Assembly (NCBI GenBank): GCA_000469685.2
Contig: LS997566.1
Coordinates: forward strand, 2,198,061-2,262,060
DNA: 64,000 nt
Reading direction: 5' to 3'
Source: Haemonchus contortus
Lineage: Eukaryota; Nematoda; Chromadorea; Rhabditida; Trichostrongylidae
In this document: positions 24,601-37,270 of the stretch, piece by piece
How the letters are laid out: each line of letters opens with the position of its first letter
Numbering within the stretch: position 1 is the stretch's first letter
Program-made: the position numbers and the translations under genes
The notes under the pieces: generated by a model
Databases searched by the model: none
Told to the model about the DNA's origin: nothing
What the model saw: only the letters and a program-made list of their open reading frames with translations

Positions 24601-26944
24601 CGTAAAGGTGACGTGGTCTCGCTATTTAGTGGACGTACAATTACGATAAATATTCTACAATCTACGTTTCTCGATTTTGTGAGGTAAATTACTACATGAA
24701 ACTTGACAATATGGCATACACTCAAGCTCAGAGCATGTTGAAAGCACTGCCATGACTGTCTCAGCATACCAAACATCGCTCGGCATCGTATTCTACTCAA
24801 TATTATTTCCAGCACTAGCTGTGAAACGGTTCATCTCTTTCCGAGTTCATTCTGGTGTTTTCTTTGATCATTATTAAGATTTACCTCTTAATTTCTAGGT
24901 TCATCTTTTACTTGGATTTAATTTGAGATTCCTCGGATTGCGGTATACAGCTTGTAGACTCTTTTTTCTGATTCGAGGCTCAACATCCCAGGATCCTTTT
25001 CCATGGCGGTCGTAGAGAAAGATGGGACCGTCCGACAACCACGACCACGAACACGACACAACAAACACTGACCTCGGCCTTTAGGATGTGCATATCCTAG
25101 GATGTGATCAAGTCCCATGGAAAGTCATTACGAACGTCAGGTCCATGTCAAAGAAGTTTTGCGATTGTCGAAAATTTTCTATGGATGCGTACTTCAGGAA
25201 TGATATCAAGTGTCTCCTTCTGAAGATATCAGCGGAAAAGGTCGCAGAATACCAGAACAACTGTTTATCTTGAAAAGATCTATGGAGAGAGGCAAAAAGT
25301 GCTATTTTCCCATAAAGCATAACATTACCTTCTCGGACGAAATGAGAAAATTGAAGAGGATTGAAACTGATCTACCTACTTTTGGAAATTCACGTCCGAT
25401 TTCAGAGGCATGGTACACTTTTTGCATTCCATCCAAAACTCAACGCGTGAAAAAAAATATGTTCGGCATCACGAAAAGTTCAACTGCAATATACAGTACG
25501 ACATTAAAGGCGAGTATCTGCTCCATCTTGAAAGAATTTCTTTTCTATCTTTCTGTATCGTAACAAAAGTAATCTGTCATCGTGGTTTATAATACTTCGA
25601 CACATTTTATTGAAAGCAAGAGGGCATTAGTGGTACTGTGGGCTGATACATTCTGATTAGAAGAGCTTAGCCGCAGTAACGTCACTTATGTTTCCTTGCC
25701 AACCTCATCATCGTATCCACTATTGCCGATATGATCACTGTTTCCACTAAACATTCATGTGTACCATAATTGCCCGTACCGGTTGCTGTAACCATCGCTA
25801 CGATTCGAGCAGGATGGTTTTCGAGTATCTCAAGATCACGAACAACAGATCATGAACAGGTAACGCCTGACAGATATATAGCCCTATTCAGATTTGCAGC
25901 ATTTGTTCAGCTTTTACAAACGACCAGTTATATTATTGTTGTGATGTCTAACAATAGTCATTACCCTTAATATGCTTTATTTCAGACATCATTTGTTGAG
26001 CTACTTTCAAACTCATCCTCTAAAGCGAAGTGAACGGATGATAAAGCTTTTGAAGCCTTCCTATTTAAAGGCACAGTTCACTAAAAATTTGAGGTACCCA
26101 GATCAAGACAAGTAATAGAAGGGAAGGTCGAGAATAGTGCGATGGTAGCGGAGGAAACACGAGAATCTGTTCTTCTAGAGAAATACAAGGCTTCAGAAAA
26201 GTGGTTGAATTAGGGATCGGATGAGAATGTCACGACAAAAGCTGCGTGGAAAAAGAAACACATACAGTTTTTAATACACATACAATTTACATAACAATTC
26301 ATCGAGGAGATATTTATAACAACCCCGAAAAATGCTTACTTCTGTTGAAAATAATGAACAACTGGGGCAGTAATGTACAAACCATGAGTGATATGATGTA
26401 TAGAACCTGACAAATGGCTTTATTGTTGAATTTAAGTGAGTGGGCGCAATAAACCCGTGCTAGTAACAGATCCTAATGGTAAATATGCATGATAAATTGA
26501 TATGGTGAATATATATATATGTAATACATGGCATAAATATGATATATACATATAATAGGTATAACACAAGATATCAGAAACTAGAAATACAGGAAATGTC
26601 ACCAAAGGACCGGGTGCCGGCGGCAGAAGGAAGACGAAAAGAAAGGAGAAGGATTATCAGGATCTGTGATCATGACGTTGTTATGAATTTGATAGCTTCA
26701 TTATCAGATGTCGATTAATGAAGATATCCTTGCCCTATAGTGATGGAGAATCCCGATCGCGAAGTTGTACTGCGTGCACTCAGAAAGGAGAAGGAGAAGG
26801 CTGGTCGCAAAAGAGCTGAAAGAAAAGAGATGTGAGGCTTGCATAACAGAAATGCGTCGAGTAGTATAAATGAATCCTCGTTGCATAGTGTTTAAGATTT
26901 ACCCTCTGCAATCAAGGGATCTGCCTTCGTGCGTGTTGTTCACT
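21661..26944. other. Five kilobases with no supportable gene
   Basis: Contains a C12-TTC-A9 run (21868-21891), an A12 run near 24549 and an AT-rich microsatellite (26508-26522). Many short frames overlap on both strands. The longest, at 25210-25563 (plus, 117 codons), is not a family I know and overlaps others in different phases. No SINE, transposon end or RNA gene was found. Confidence 0.4.
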
Positions 26945-27118
26945 ATGGTGCGCGAGGTCTGTTGCAGGGAGGCCCTCGAGGAGGATGGGGCTGGTGGACG
27001 TGCAGATCTTGAGAACGAGACTGTGAGGGGATTCCTAAAGAACGTCAGGGAATCAAGACACTACGTCATTCACCATCTGTCGTTCCATAAATTTGTGCTA
27101 GATCCCAAGGTGAAATAA
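26945..27118 (+). CDS. Candidate coding exon of unknown protein
   Basis: From the ATG at 26945 the frame encodes 57 residues, including EALEEDGAGGRADLENETV and a RHYVIHHLSFHKFVLDPK end. The third codon positions are G/C-rich compared with the surroundings, as in real coding DNA. It ends either at TAA (27116-27118) or by splicing at CCCAAG|GTGAAA (donor GT at 27110). No family is recognised. Just downstream is a mix of splice-like signals on both strands, so the gene model is open. Confidence 0.3.
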   Translation: MVREVCCREALEEDGAGGRADLENETVRGFLKNVRESRHYVIHHLSFHKFVLDPKVK

Positions 27119-27173
27119 CAGTTTCTAGGAAGTTCACAGTGATCTTCGAGAGTTAGCAGGTCACGTACTTACT

Positions 27174-27220
27174 TGGCTTCATGACAGAGATGAGGTTTGA
27201 AAAAAAAGAGAAGCGGTCGG
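27174..27220 (-). other. Possible minus-strand mini-exon with good splice signals
   Basis: On the minus strand a nematode-like acceptor (ttcttcttcag, complement of plus 27221-27229 and beyond) is followed by 47 bases and then a near-perfect donor GTAAGTACG. Another strong minus donor (ATG|GTAAGAAA) lies at about 27270-27275. I could not join these into an open reading frame, so this is a splice-signal observation, not a gene call. Confidence 0.2.
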
Positions 27221-27287
27221 CTGAAGAAGAATATGAGTAGGTTTGAATGTCGAGGATGATTCAATGTTTCTTACCATGTGTGTCTAG

Positions 27288-27353
27288 ATGCCTCCGTTAC
27301 TGCGCATACAGCTTATTGTTTTGGTGCTGTTTTTGACGCCTCGGCATGGGTAG
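27288..27353 (+). CDS. Short frame resembling a signal peptide
   Basis: A 21-codon frame MPPLLRIQLIVLVLFLTPRHG follows a ttaccatgtgtgtctag acceptor-like sequence. It has the shape of a secretory leader: a basic residue, then a hydrophobic core, then a polar end. A GT (GG|GTAGGAAG, 27350) could act as donor before the TAG. No continuing exon could be joined with confidence. It may be the first exon of a small secreted-protein gene or a coincidence. Confidence 0.2.
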   Translation: MPPLLRIQLIVLVLFLTPRHG

Positions 27354-29600
27354 GAAGCTTGAGCCTTCAGATTGTGTAAGAGCGGCCATAATGGGAGCAT
27401 GCCCCTCCGCGAGCGAAAATGAAGCCGGTTCTAAGGTGAGGCATAACATTCGCTCGCAACATGACATTATTAATTCCGCTACCGGTAGGTCCGTAATGTA
27501 CTATAGGGATCTTACTGAATGCGAAGAATGACATCTGATAGATTTGTTTGAAAAAATTTTATATGAGAAACGTGTTCACTGCTAAGCACACACTCTTAGT
27601 TATCGTCTGCGACTATCACCGTCCCACCAAGACTTTAAAGTCTTCGTGATGCTTTTCTTGCGAAACTATGAGTTGCCCCTGAGCACATCAGAGGAAATTG
27701 AACCCCTCTATGAATGTCCCGCTGGAGATTTGAGATCCAGTTCAGATTTCCTTGTAAGGTACCTCCGCTAGATCGCTCGAGTCTTAACCACTCCCCTCTC
27801 TCCGCTAAGTTCAGCTAACTGCAAAATGACGATGTGCAGTGTGACCACCATTGCGAATGTCTCAATTGGATAGAATATAACTTGTCGGCAATACTTTCTA
27901 TCCAGTGCATTCTTTTCCTCACATGTGGAGATACCACCACAGAAACTAGCTCTTGGCAAGTCCCTTCGGAGGACTTGTCTAGGATGACACTCGAAAGCTC
28001 TTCATAAGCTTAACTACTGGCAATCAAGCCTTCTTGTCGTACATCCTCTAACGGTGCGTGAGCGCCGAGAGTTTAGGGACCGGTCAGTGCGCCGTGCAAA
28101 TAGCTCGTGAAGCAGAAAAATAATAGTCACAAAGAAATGCACCATTGGCCACAGTTGGACATCTTCTACGTGCATTAGAATGTACTGAAGGTGGACTGGA
28201 TGCCGCTCCCATTGACGGCACCGTATTCGAAATGATGGCACAGATGTGTCCTCAATTTCTCAATCCATAGGCCTATTCCTCCGCATCCACCCAATTTGGA
28301 GGACGTCGAATTAACGAGTAAAATGAAGAGATTTAGAGAAAGTGATTGCGCCTTCCTCAATACATTGCGAAGCCACTGCGCCAGGTACCCTGATGACGGA
28401 TGGCTGCTATCATTTCTCGCAGCAACGCTCCCAGGGCTCTACTACGGTCCGTTGTGACCGACTTGACATGGAGGCTAGGGGCCTGCACCCACCGCATCAA
28501 TCGCCATCGAAATTCAACATCATTGGGCGTGCTGATGCCGAATATCTTATAAAATTGAAATCTTTAATGGCATGCCGATGCCGATGCCTTCACAATTCAT
28601 TTATACATGAGCTCACGCGGATGGGGAACAGTTCGCTCTTCCACTGCTTCGGTTCAGCTGCACCATATCCCTTGCAGATGAAATTGACGACCACATCAGT
28701 GCTGACGGCCTTTGAGCGAACTCCCGGCAACCTGGGTCCGCATCGAGGGCGGAGTTGGAGAAGCTTCAAGAGCTTCCCACCTTTAACAAGAAAGTACTGA
28801 CCGGACAAAACTGCATCAGCCTCTCCCAGAGAAGACCTACTTGCTGGGCGACACACTCACTCGCCATGCGCATGTAACCAGCTAAACTCTGACTGTGAAT
28901 TCTTCCAGTGTGTGGTTGTTATGAGTTATTTCTTTTGGTTAGTATAAGATTCACTTTCATGGAATCACAGTGCAGTCCACATTCCTGGCGTTTTTCGGAA
29001 ATAGGCATCGGGGACTCACATTGATCGAATGCTCCCTCCCCTGCGTCATATCCACTCACTCTTTCATTTTCCTGACCCCAACCTATACGGTATGACGAAT
29101 AACATTGGACTTGTACCACCTCTTCCGTTACTGGCCACATATTTGTTGAATAGAAACGTTTCAGGGCGCTGTAGAGGAAATAGCTACATTGTCGAGGGTC
29201 GGTTGTAGTCGGTCACTCACTCAAAGAACATAGCCTGATACAAGTTATGTTCTTCTTTCTGCCACTCTGTTCGGTGCAGACAATAAGTCTTGTTGGATGT
29301 CATCATTCGCCACATAATCTATGCGTCCGTGCGCGGTAAGATATCTGAATAAAAACTCGTTTCCCAACCATTGTCATTTCAGTGAGGAGAAATTGAGCCT
29401 GTTCGTTCACCTACCGCCTGCACAACGTACTGGCGACAAAACTACTTCTTTCATTTCATCGCAGACGCAAACAGACTGCGCGCACGCTGCATCTTCATGT
29501 GGCTAGCTTATGCCGAAGGGATGATAAGGATATATTTTGGTGAAGCGCTGAAGATGCACAATTGGCGATAGCCTCACGCAGTATTTATCCACAACAACAT
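27354..29600. other. GC-richer stretch with broken coding-like segments
   Basis: The segment around 28100-28860 is less AT-rich than its neighbours. It holds several short open segments on both strands (28342-28800 plus, 152 codons; 28590-28856 minus). In one plus phase the pieces read PDDGWLLSFLAATLPGLYY and then AELEKLQELPTFNKK, separated by stops, which suggests a decayed gene or retroelement. I cannot identify it. A plus donor-like AAG|GTGAGG occurs at 27435. Confidence 0.25.
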
Positions 29601-29739
29601 GAACTATTACTAAACTAAAACTATTATTTAAACCAAACGTAAGTTATTATTTCTGAAATCACTAGACAAAATTCGATGTGCTTTACCTATATTAGATTAG
29701 TAGAGAAAAAATCAGTAAGAACAGATAGGTCAGCAAAGA

Positions 29740-30560
29740 ATAAATAATGAAGATAGTTGAATGAAAAGATTAACAAGTACTGTGGAATATAACTGGATAA
29801 AACATAGGCTAGCCTTGGTTCGCATGTTCGTATGCAGCGATCTACCATGAAAACAATGATCTGTCTCGGATCAATAACTAGAAATTTCGCAATAAAACTC
29901 ACCAATGAAGAAAGTCCGCGAGACATGCGAAGTATGCAGAGAGAAATCAAGTTCAAAGCGAACATATTTCTTCGAAAGAGGATCACAGAGTAAACTTAAC
30001 AAGTATACAAAAGCATATCAAACCCATCGTAGAGAAGAAGATGTAAGAAAGATAGAGTGACGAATAATATATTCCACACAACACTCACCAAGCATGGAGT
30101 CCGAGGAGCCACGCGAGGTACGCATGAAATAATTAGTTGATAAGAAAAACACCTCTCAAAATAAGCTCGAATAGGGTTTTTGACACTTAATAAGAGCACA
30201 TCAATAACAATATAAATAAATATTTATATATGAAAGAAAAAACTTCAAAGAGAGATAGAGATATAAAAGGGAAAGGCTAACATGTAAAAATTTTTATATA
30301 AGACCAATCATGCAGGTATTTGTTGGAGAATTTCGACATGACCATGGGAATTTATAGTTCGGGAAAAATAAAGTCCTCGATACAGGATCTTAACAATTTA
30401 CAAGAACACTCAATGACTCTATAATGAAGAAAAGTAAAATAGAGAGAGTAACAACTAAGATTTTCAACCGTCACCGACCACGAAACGAACCCCATGCGGC
30501 GTGGAGTGCATGCAAAAAACAATTTAAAATGAATCAACGCACTGCGATACAGGGTCTATG
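29740..30560 (-). repeat. AT-rich block of diverged repeated modules
   Basis: At least four copies of a short module can be aligned, anchored on minus-strand TGC followed by a C/G-rich stretch. The anchors lie at plus 29834, 29936, 30122 and 30508. Copies at 29936 and 30122 continue into GGTGAGT, and that at 30508 into GGTGACG. Flanking sequence (aacaag/aacaat followed by a purine-rich run) also aligns between the copies starting at 29999 and 30390. The spacings 102, 186 and 386 are roughly multiples of 95-100. Copies are so diverged that the family boundaries are uncertain. Confidence 0.4.
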
Positions 30561-33500
30561 AGTGTTCTTGGCATTCAACAAGAAAAACACAAAGACACCG
30601 TATCAAAAAAAATCGTTGTCAAAAAAAAACGAAATTATTAATAGGAGCACTCAAAATCAGCTGACATATGATAACAAAAACAATTACAGCAAAAACAATC
30701 CACCTTCCTCGCCCGCCAAATGTAGAAAACTAAAAATGAAGTAAGGCGCTACCAGCCGAAAAGAATGAGAGAGAATAGCAGAATCAGAGTAAAGCATTTC
30801 TTCACCCACGATTAGCTGATTGCGTCGCCTTAAGTATGTATGTCGGCTAAGCCGGCTGTTGGGTTCTTATTACGCCCTATAAAAGCTTTCCAAGTTTCAG
30901 TGGCTTCGTGTTCCCAAAAGAAATCACTTCATCTACAGGAGCATTGACATCAGTGGTAGATATTTTCTTGACTTTCGCTCCGTGCTTCTCACCTACAATA
31001 ACAGAGCGCCTAGACGCCTTTTCTTCATCCTTAACCATCCGGTCACTCTATTCTTCACGCATTTTCTTTGTCCTTAACCAATTAGTCGCTCTACTCTCCA
31101 CACTAATTATCACTAATAGATCGCCTATTGTATATTCGAAATTTCGTCCGGTGCATTAGTACATCTGCGAACTGACCGCAATACATTTCCAATAATCGAG
31201 ATAGAGATACTGGATTCACCACCTTCTCTATATACTTTGTGGTACGGAGCAAAAATATCCTTCGCTTTTAGTACACAAAATGAAAAATATATACTTGAAT
31301 ACAAGAACTGCGAAATTTTCCCTATAGAGTATAATCCTGCTATGGCTTTCTAACAAATGGAGTTAGATCAAACAAGTGCTACTGTTAGCTATTAAATTTG
31401 TCCCCTTTCACCTTTTGCACCTTTTCCTTTGACAACTGTTCTGCTCTTTGGATAAAGAAGTTGGTGTAAGAACTGAGGCAACAACGGTGCTCACAAAAAC
31501 TGTGAAGGGTTTTGGTGAACAAAAAAAAACACCTACGGATAGGGTAAGTTTTGACAAAGCAGTGCAAAGTATTCATCATGCATCAGCCGAAGATTTTTAC
31601 GAGAGCGCAGATATAACTGTTTGGGAGGTTTTATTTTTGGAAAAAGAGGTGATGCAAAAGTTTGAAAACCTGTAAAAATTATTTCACAAAATGAGATCAG
31701 TGAAGATCCACTAAGTGCATGTACAAAAGGTGACTCAAATGGATTTTTCTTTCACACTAATTCCACAAGGATTCAGTTAGTTTGAAAGAGGTCCAGCTGA
31801 ATTGCTGCTCATGACCCTAGAAATTTGTCCTAACATCACATACGCTACAAATTTACTGCACAAAATAAAATGACTTGTCGCAAATCGGGTACAATGAAGT
31901 AGAATCCCCTATCAGAACGTCGACGCACTTCCATGACCAAAGCACTTTTCATGGATTAGGGGAATTTTTAAGTTGTTTTCTATCGATGGCTGTTTGAAGG
32001 CAAAACTTGCGTAGGACTTGTTATAGAAGCATTAGCGCGAATACCAAGAGCACACACCTTTGATACGAAATTTAAAGAATTGTTTAAAAATTCTAGGTCA
32101 AGGTACAAAACTGCCTTTGGAGTTATATTTTCTATATTTCCTTCTCCTTATCTTCCTAACTTCTCATTCTGAATTCTAACTATTGAGCTCCGCTGGTGAA
32201 TCTAGAATCAAACCGGAGGTGGAGTTCCTGAGACTGCCAATTAAAAAATTCTTTCTCACACTGACAGTATGCCATTTTCATTCGATATCATGGGCTTTTT
32301 TTTTGTTGGCAAAATCGATAGTCTTTTTCGTGAAAATCTAATGCTTACTTAGTCGATGTGCCACTTCCATTTCCCTTATTTTCATTTTAGTATGAGTTTC
32401 AAGTAGAATCCCGAAAAAAATTGTGCACCGAAAGAATCATGTTAGCAATATAAAGGGAATTATTAAAATTATTGAAGTCCTGAGGAATGGGGAACATCCC
32501 AGACGTATCGCTATTACTCCGCATTCCAACGTGTGCAATGGCTCAGCGCTATGAGAGGATGCGCATTCGCAAACAAAATAATATAGTAGTAAAATAGAAT
32601 AAGAATAATAGATTGGATAATTAATAATTTAAAAAAGGCGGAGCTCTACGAAGTAATACCCACATTCTGCAGGGTTCATATTATAAAATAACGCGAGAAA
32701 AACGATATCAGCCACCTAGAGCAATCAGGTGCATTTCTGATCATATGAACACTGTTTCATAGTAACTCCATTTCGGAGTTTCTCAGCCTTTGATGATTGC
32801 ACTAGTTGGAAAAATGCAATTCTTATAACTATATAACTTAACGTTTGAATTATGAACTTCAAGAAGCCTAAATAATGAAATTCCGTACGTGGCCCGATAA
32901 ATCCAAAACGAAACTCAGAGACGGAAGGCATAGAAATGTTTTTCTCCCGATTGAACCAGTACCATATTTGCATTCTCTCTTTCGCGGTTTTTATTGGAGA
33001 AATCTCCAATGGTTCTGGCCAAATGAAAACTTTCTATCGAAGAAAAACGTTGCAAAGAAAGCAATACTCAGGGCATTTCGAAATACTATGAAAGTTCATG
33101 TTTAGGTCAAGTAATGATCGAGTAATCTGCATACAAGCTAATTGGAGCCTTCTCAGTTTCATCGACCGTGGTTTATGGCTTAACATCTATGTCGATCTTC
33201 TGAACTTTCATGATCTGAATTGGAATTTCGGTATTTCGTGGATCGCTCAGAAAAGTCAGTTCTCACTGTGACTTAACTTGAATATACTTATAGTGGATGG
33301 ATTCACATGAGAAACAAAAGTGACTAGGCGTGGAAAGGAGGAAGTTGTAGAAAGTGATGGAAGAACCTCCTTGGCAGTCTCACTTGTTGGTGATGGGTCA
33401 TTTAGCAGAAGTTGTGATATCAAGCAGTACAGGTTAACAAAGAGCAACTCTCACAAAGGCTGAGCTCAGAGAAACTTCCAATTTTAATCGCATGGCTTTC

Positions 33501-36500
33501 TACATAGATCTCGCTGAATACGTACATACTGGCAGAAACGCGCTCGCGAAGGTATCTTTAATTATTCAGATTTAATAAACATCTCGAAGGGTTCAGACTG
33601 ACAAATTACGAAACGATGACTGTGGGCATGTGGCTTTTACGAAACTTTTGTGCTTCAAATACTCTACGGCAACGTTTGTGCACTTAATGTTACGCTAGAG
33701 AGTAGCCTTGGGCTGCATAAACGAATATTTCAAAGATAAAGTTATCCCATTTTTGAGTAGGCTAATTACGTCCCAATAACCCCAATTTGCAATGGTCGAT
33801 ATGACTGCTTTTTTTGAGCAGACGAGATGCGGATTAACCGTAATGCGTGGGCGAGCGTTGTAAACCGCAAATCCCCTCGCTAGTCATCCTGCTACGACAA
33901 CAGAGGTCGTTTCAGAGGTGTTCCTCGCCAAGAAGGTTAGTTGTTATGTTAGGTAAAATCTTGAATGATTTTATAGAATGGCACTTTGACAATGATAATT
34001 TGGTTTTAATCTGCGTCCGATAAAAATTCGAATTTTCCTAGAAACTTCTTCGCATTCAAAATTGAAAAAATAGGTAATGCATGTCATAACGAAAACCAAG
34101 TAGTCTACCGAAGCTTCACCAGGATTCACAAGCAATTATTTCTCGTTTAAAAAATGCAAATCAATCTCACTGAGAACTTTCAGAGAAGTTAAAGCCCCCC
34201 TTCTGAATAGCTGACAACTCCTAAAGAGGCTTGCAGACAAGGAATATTGAAAAGTCTATCAACTACAGACGGATTCATGGTAAGCAAGCAGTTCACATTG
34301 AATGTTACTTGAAGAGTGTGCAGCAGGCACTTCTTACTTTTACACATCCGGAAAATTGCTTTTCATCCAAAAAAGATCAGAGCCCGTGATCAAGCGGAAA
34401 TGGAGTGAACTAACGGAACTAAGAACTGAAGAAACCAGATTTGCCTAAATTGAAGAAGACAGAGTAGAGAAACAAAGTCAGGACCATTCTGTTCCAAATA
34501 GAGTGATATTTTTTTCCTAAACCCCAAAGTTGTACAATTCGTTAGGCGTTTGCTGCTGCTAAAACTGCTAACGCTGCTGCACCTGCTGCAGCATTTCAGC
34601 TTTCCTATTGTAGCGAACGTTCAACTTTCTTTGTCTTGGCGTCTCCGTTCAAAAATTCCAGAAATCAAAAAATCCACCTTACAAAGTCTTATCTCTGCAA
34701 ATTCACGTTTTGTATGAATTTTGACCCTTATTGTTGCGCTTTGGTCGCTTATCGAAATCCTGCAATGCTATAAGTGTGAAGTGAGAAAAGCTTCTCAGTT
34801 CACCATGTAAACGATTTCCTGCACTGTCTCCGGAAGGGTAAAAATGTAGGTGGCAAACAAAAAGTCTAACTCTCCAGTAAATGATTGACGCTGTCATAGC
34901 ACAGCTGCATTTATGCTTCCATGTCAATCGACAAGAGACTCACGAATGAAATTTCGCATTTTCTGACGTTCATAGCAAACCCGCTTAGGGTGTACCCGTA
35001 AGAAGTACATTCACTCTCGTTACTAAGTGTTATGCCGATTATCGGCTGTACTATAGTTATGTATTAATATGCACGACACAACATAACAGCGCTGTACACT
35101 CTCAGTCTGACGTCCACCTCTATCAAAACCGCCTCTTTGCGATTTTGTTCAGCATTATCTGTATTACGCATTACTTCTTATTGGAACAGCTTTCGTTTTT
35201 TAAGTTTTCTCTTTTGATCGGAGGAAACTCAGATAAATTTCATTTCAAAATAGGTCACGATTTGTGCAGACTGCAGATATCTCCCATGGAGGAGTTCAAA
35301 GAATCATTATAAATAGGATGCAACTCAACTTTTTGAAGCAGAAGCAAATTTTCAGTTACTCCTCATTACAAAACCATTCCGCTCGCTCACGACGTATTGT
35401 TATTGCGGTAGCCGATTCAGGAAGCCTACTCTAACATCAGAGGAAATTCAAGAGGTACAGAGTTGACAATTGTACAACTTCAACTCGAGTTTTTTAAGAC
35501 ATATGTACTTCTGGAAACATATGAGATTTCGTACTGACCTATGCGGGTATGTGGGAGTAGCCTGAGGAATGTCGAGGAGGCACACTTCCCAGCATAGCTC
35601 GATATATTTTCAACATGTCACTGAAACAGCATGCTGTCTGAAATCATTATAACGCGCAAAATTAAGTGTTTCATTTAACTGGTTGAATCTGGGAATTTTT
35701 TTATGAAGGTCTATCAATTTCTGGTTGACCTATTTGATCCATGAAAATTTCACCGGATATAGGTGAATGTGTTAACTTGCGGTCACTTGCGATATTTTGG
35801 AAAAACCGTGAGATGCGCCGACTGATTAGCCGAGGAGCGTTTAGTGTGTTCTCAACGATGAGCAATATTGAACAATGACATCGCTTCCATGAAGACTGTC
35901 TGATTTTTGGACGAGCAAATATTCCGCTTCGCTCCATATATTACACTTCACTAGTGGTATTCGAATATTTTTGGTTTAGAAAACCTACTATCCTATAGAC
36001 GCTTCGCTTTTTTTTTTAATTTTTTTTTGAAGGCCATCCACTCCGAAACGTAAGCCGCAATAAAGAATTTTTATCAACCCCGTCCGAGTTCAAGCAAAGA
36101 AAACCAACGTTTGCACTATGCCGAGCTTAGAGATAGTCGTACACGGCCTCTTTTTATTGTTACTCTATTTGGTCATTTGTCTTTTACTCGCCTGACAATG
36201 ATAGGCACACAGCAAAATGACCATGAAGTCTCCACACTTGATTACGTTCGCTTCGCGCCCTTGACTGATGAAGTGACCTCAACGATGCGCAAGAACGCTA
36301 TGATCGTACAAAAGTTCGCACGAGCACACATTACAGTAAACAATTCAGTGTTATTGGAGGGCATCTGATGGTGTGCAAAATAGTACCGAATTCCACGCGC
36401 TGTGCAAGTGGAATGTACAACTTGCCATTGATGTAAATATTGTGATGAGTGTAAGTGTGCTTGCTTTCGAATATCAGGCGGAAACGTATGAATTTCGAGC

Positions 36501-37268
36501 TAGCATGAAAGTAGTATTTTGCCTTATTCATACATCTACCATCCAGTTCACAAAACCCTGACGACCTGAGCCTTCAAGGGCGTTAGAAACTTCTTGAGAT
36601 CTCAGCTTAAGTCAAAGCTGAGTGTAAGGATATAGTTCAAGTGGACGAATTGAAGGAGAAACAGACGGTCGATGTACAAAAACCTTAAGCGGGAACAAGA
36701 TGAAACACCCAGTCCAATGCTTTCTCAATGATACATCGAGCTATGCAAGAGAATTCTGCCTTCACAACATTACTCAACTCCCACATACACGCATAATTCA
36801 GTACAAAATATGCTTTCGAAAGTATTTGTTGGAATATTCGAACTGGAGTTGTTCTATTGTCAACTGTGTACCCTTTGGATTTTCCTGATTTAAAAAAACC
36901 CCTCACCATTTAACGTCAAGATAGCATTCAAAAGCGTCGGCGTTTGTAATGTTAGAGTCCTTTAAAACTGATGGATGCAAAATTTGTGCGTGAAGGACTG
37001 AATTATCTCAGGGCGAAAACAATTTCTTCTAAATTTTGGAAACTGAGGTCACTGAGCAATATGATATGCTCTGGGTTGGTCACAGTATTTTGTAACTGGT
37101 ATCGCGGGGTGTTTGTTATTCGAAGTTTGTATGATAGCCTAATGCCTTCTAATTTCTTTCCGATTTCAAATTATCAAAAATTCACGAACACTATGAAAAA
37201 GGATGTTACTCATTACCACCCTAATCTCATTCCAAGCCTGCAAAAGCCTATGACCCACTGCGCTTAAA
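30561..37268. other. Long AT-rich stretch without a supportable gene
   Basis: No recognised gene in nearly 7 kb. Minor items: a 75-codon plus frame at 31448-31675 whose start resembles the end of the frame at 1992-2297 (LTKTVKGFG against LTKTVNGFG); a GCT-rich stretch at 34549-34597; and T runs at 36008-36028. Other frames are short, overlapping and unrecognised. Confidence 0.4.
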
Positions 37269-37270
37269 TA

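Noticed and set aside
28342..28800. 152-codon plus frame as a named gene
   Set aside because: Opposing frames compete and no family is recognised; kept only as part of an unresolved coding-like stretch.
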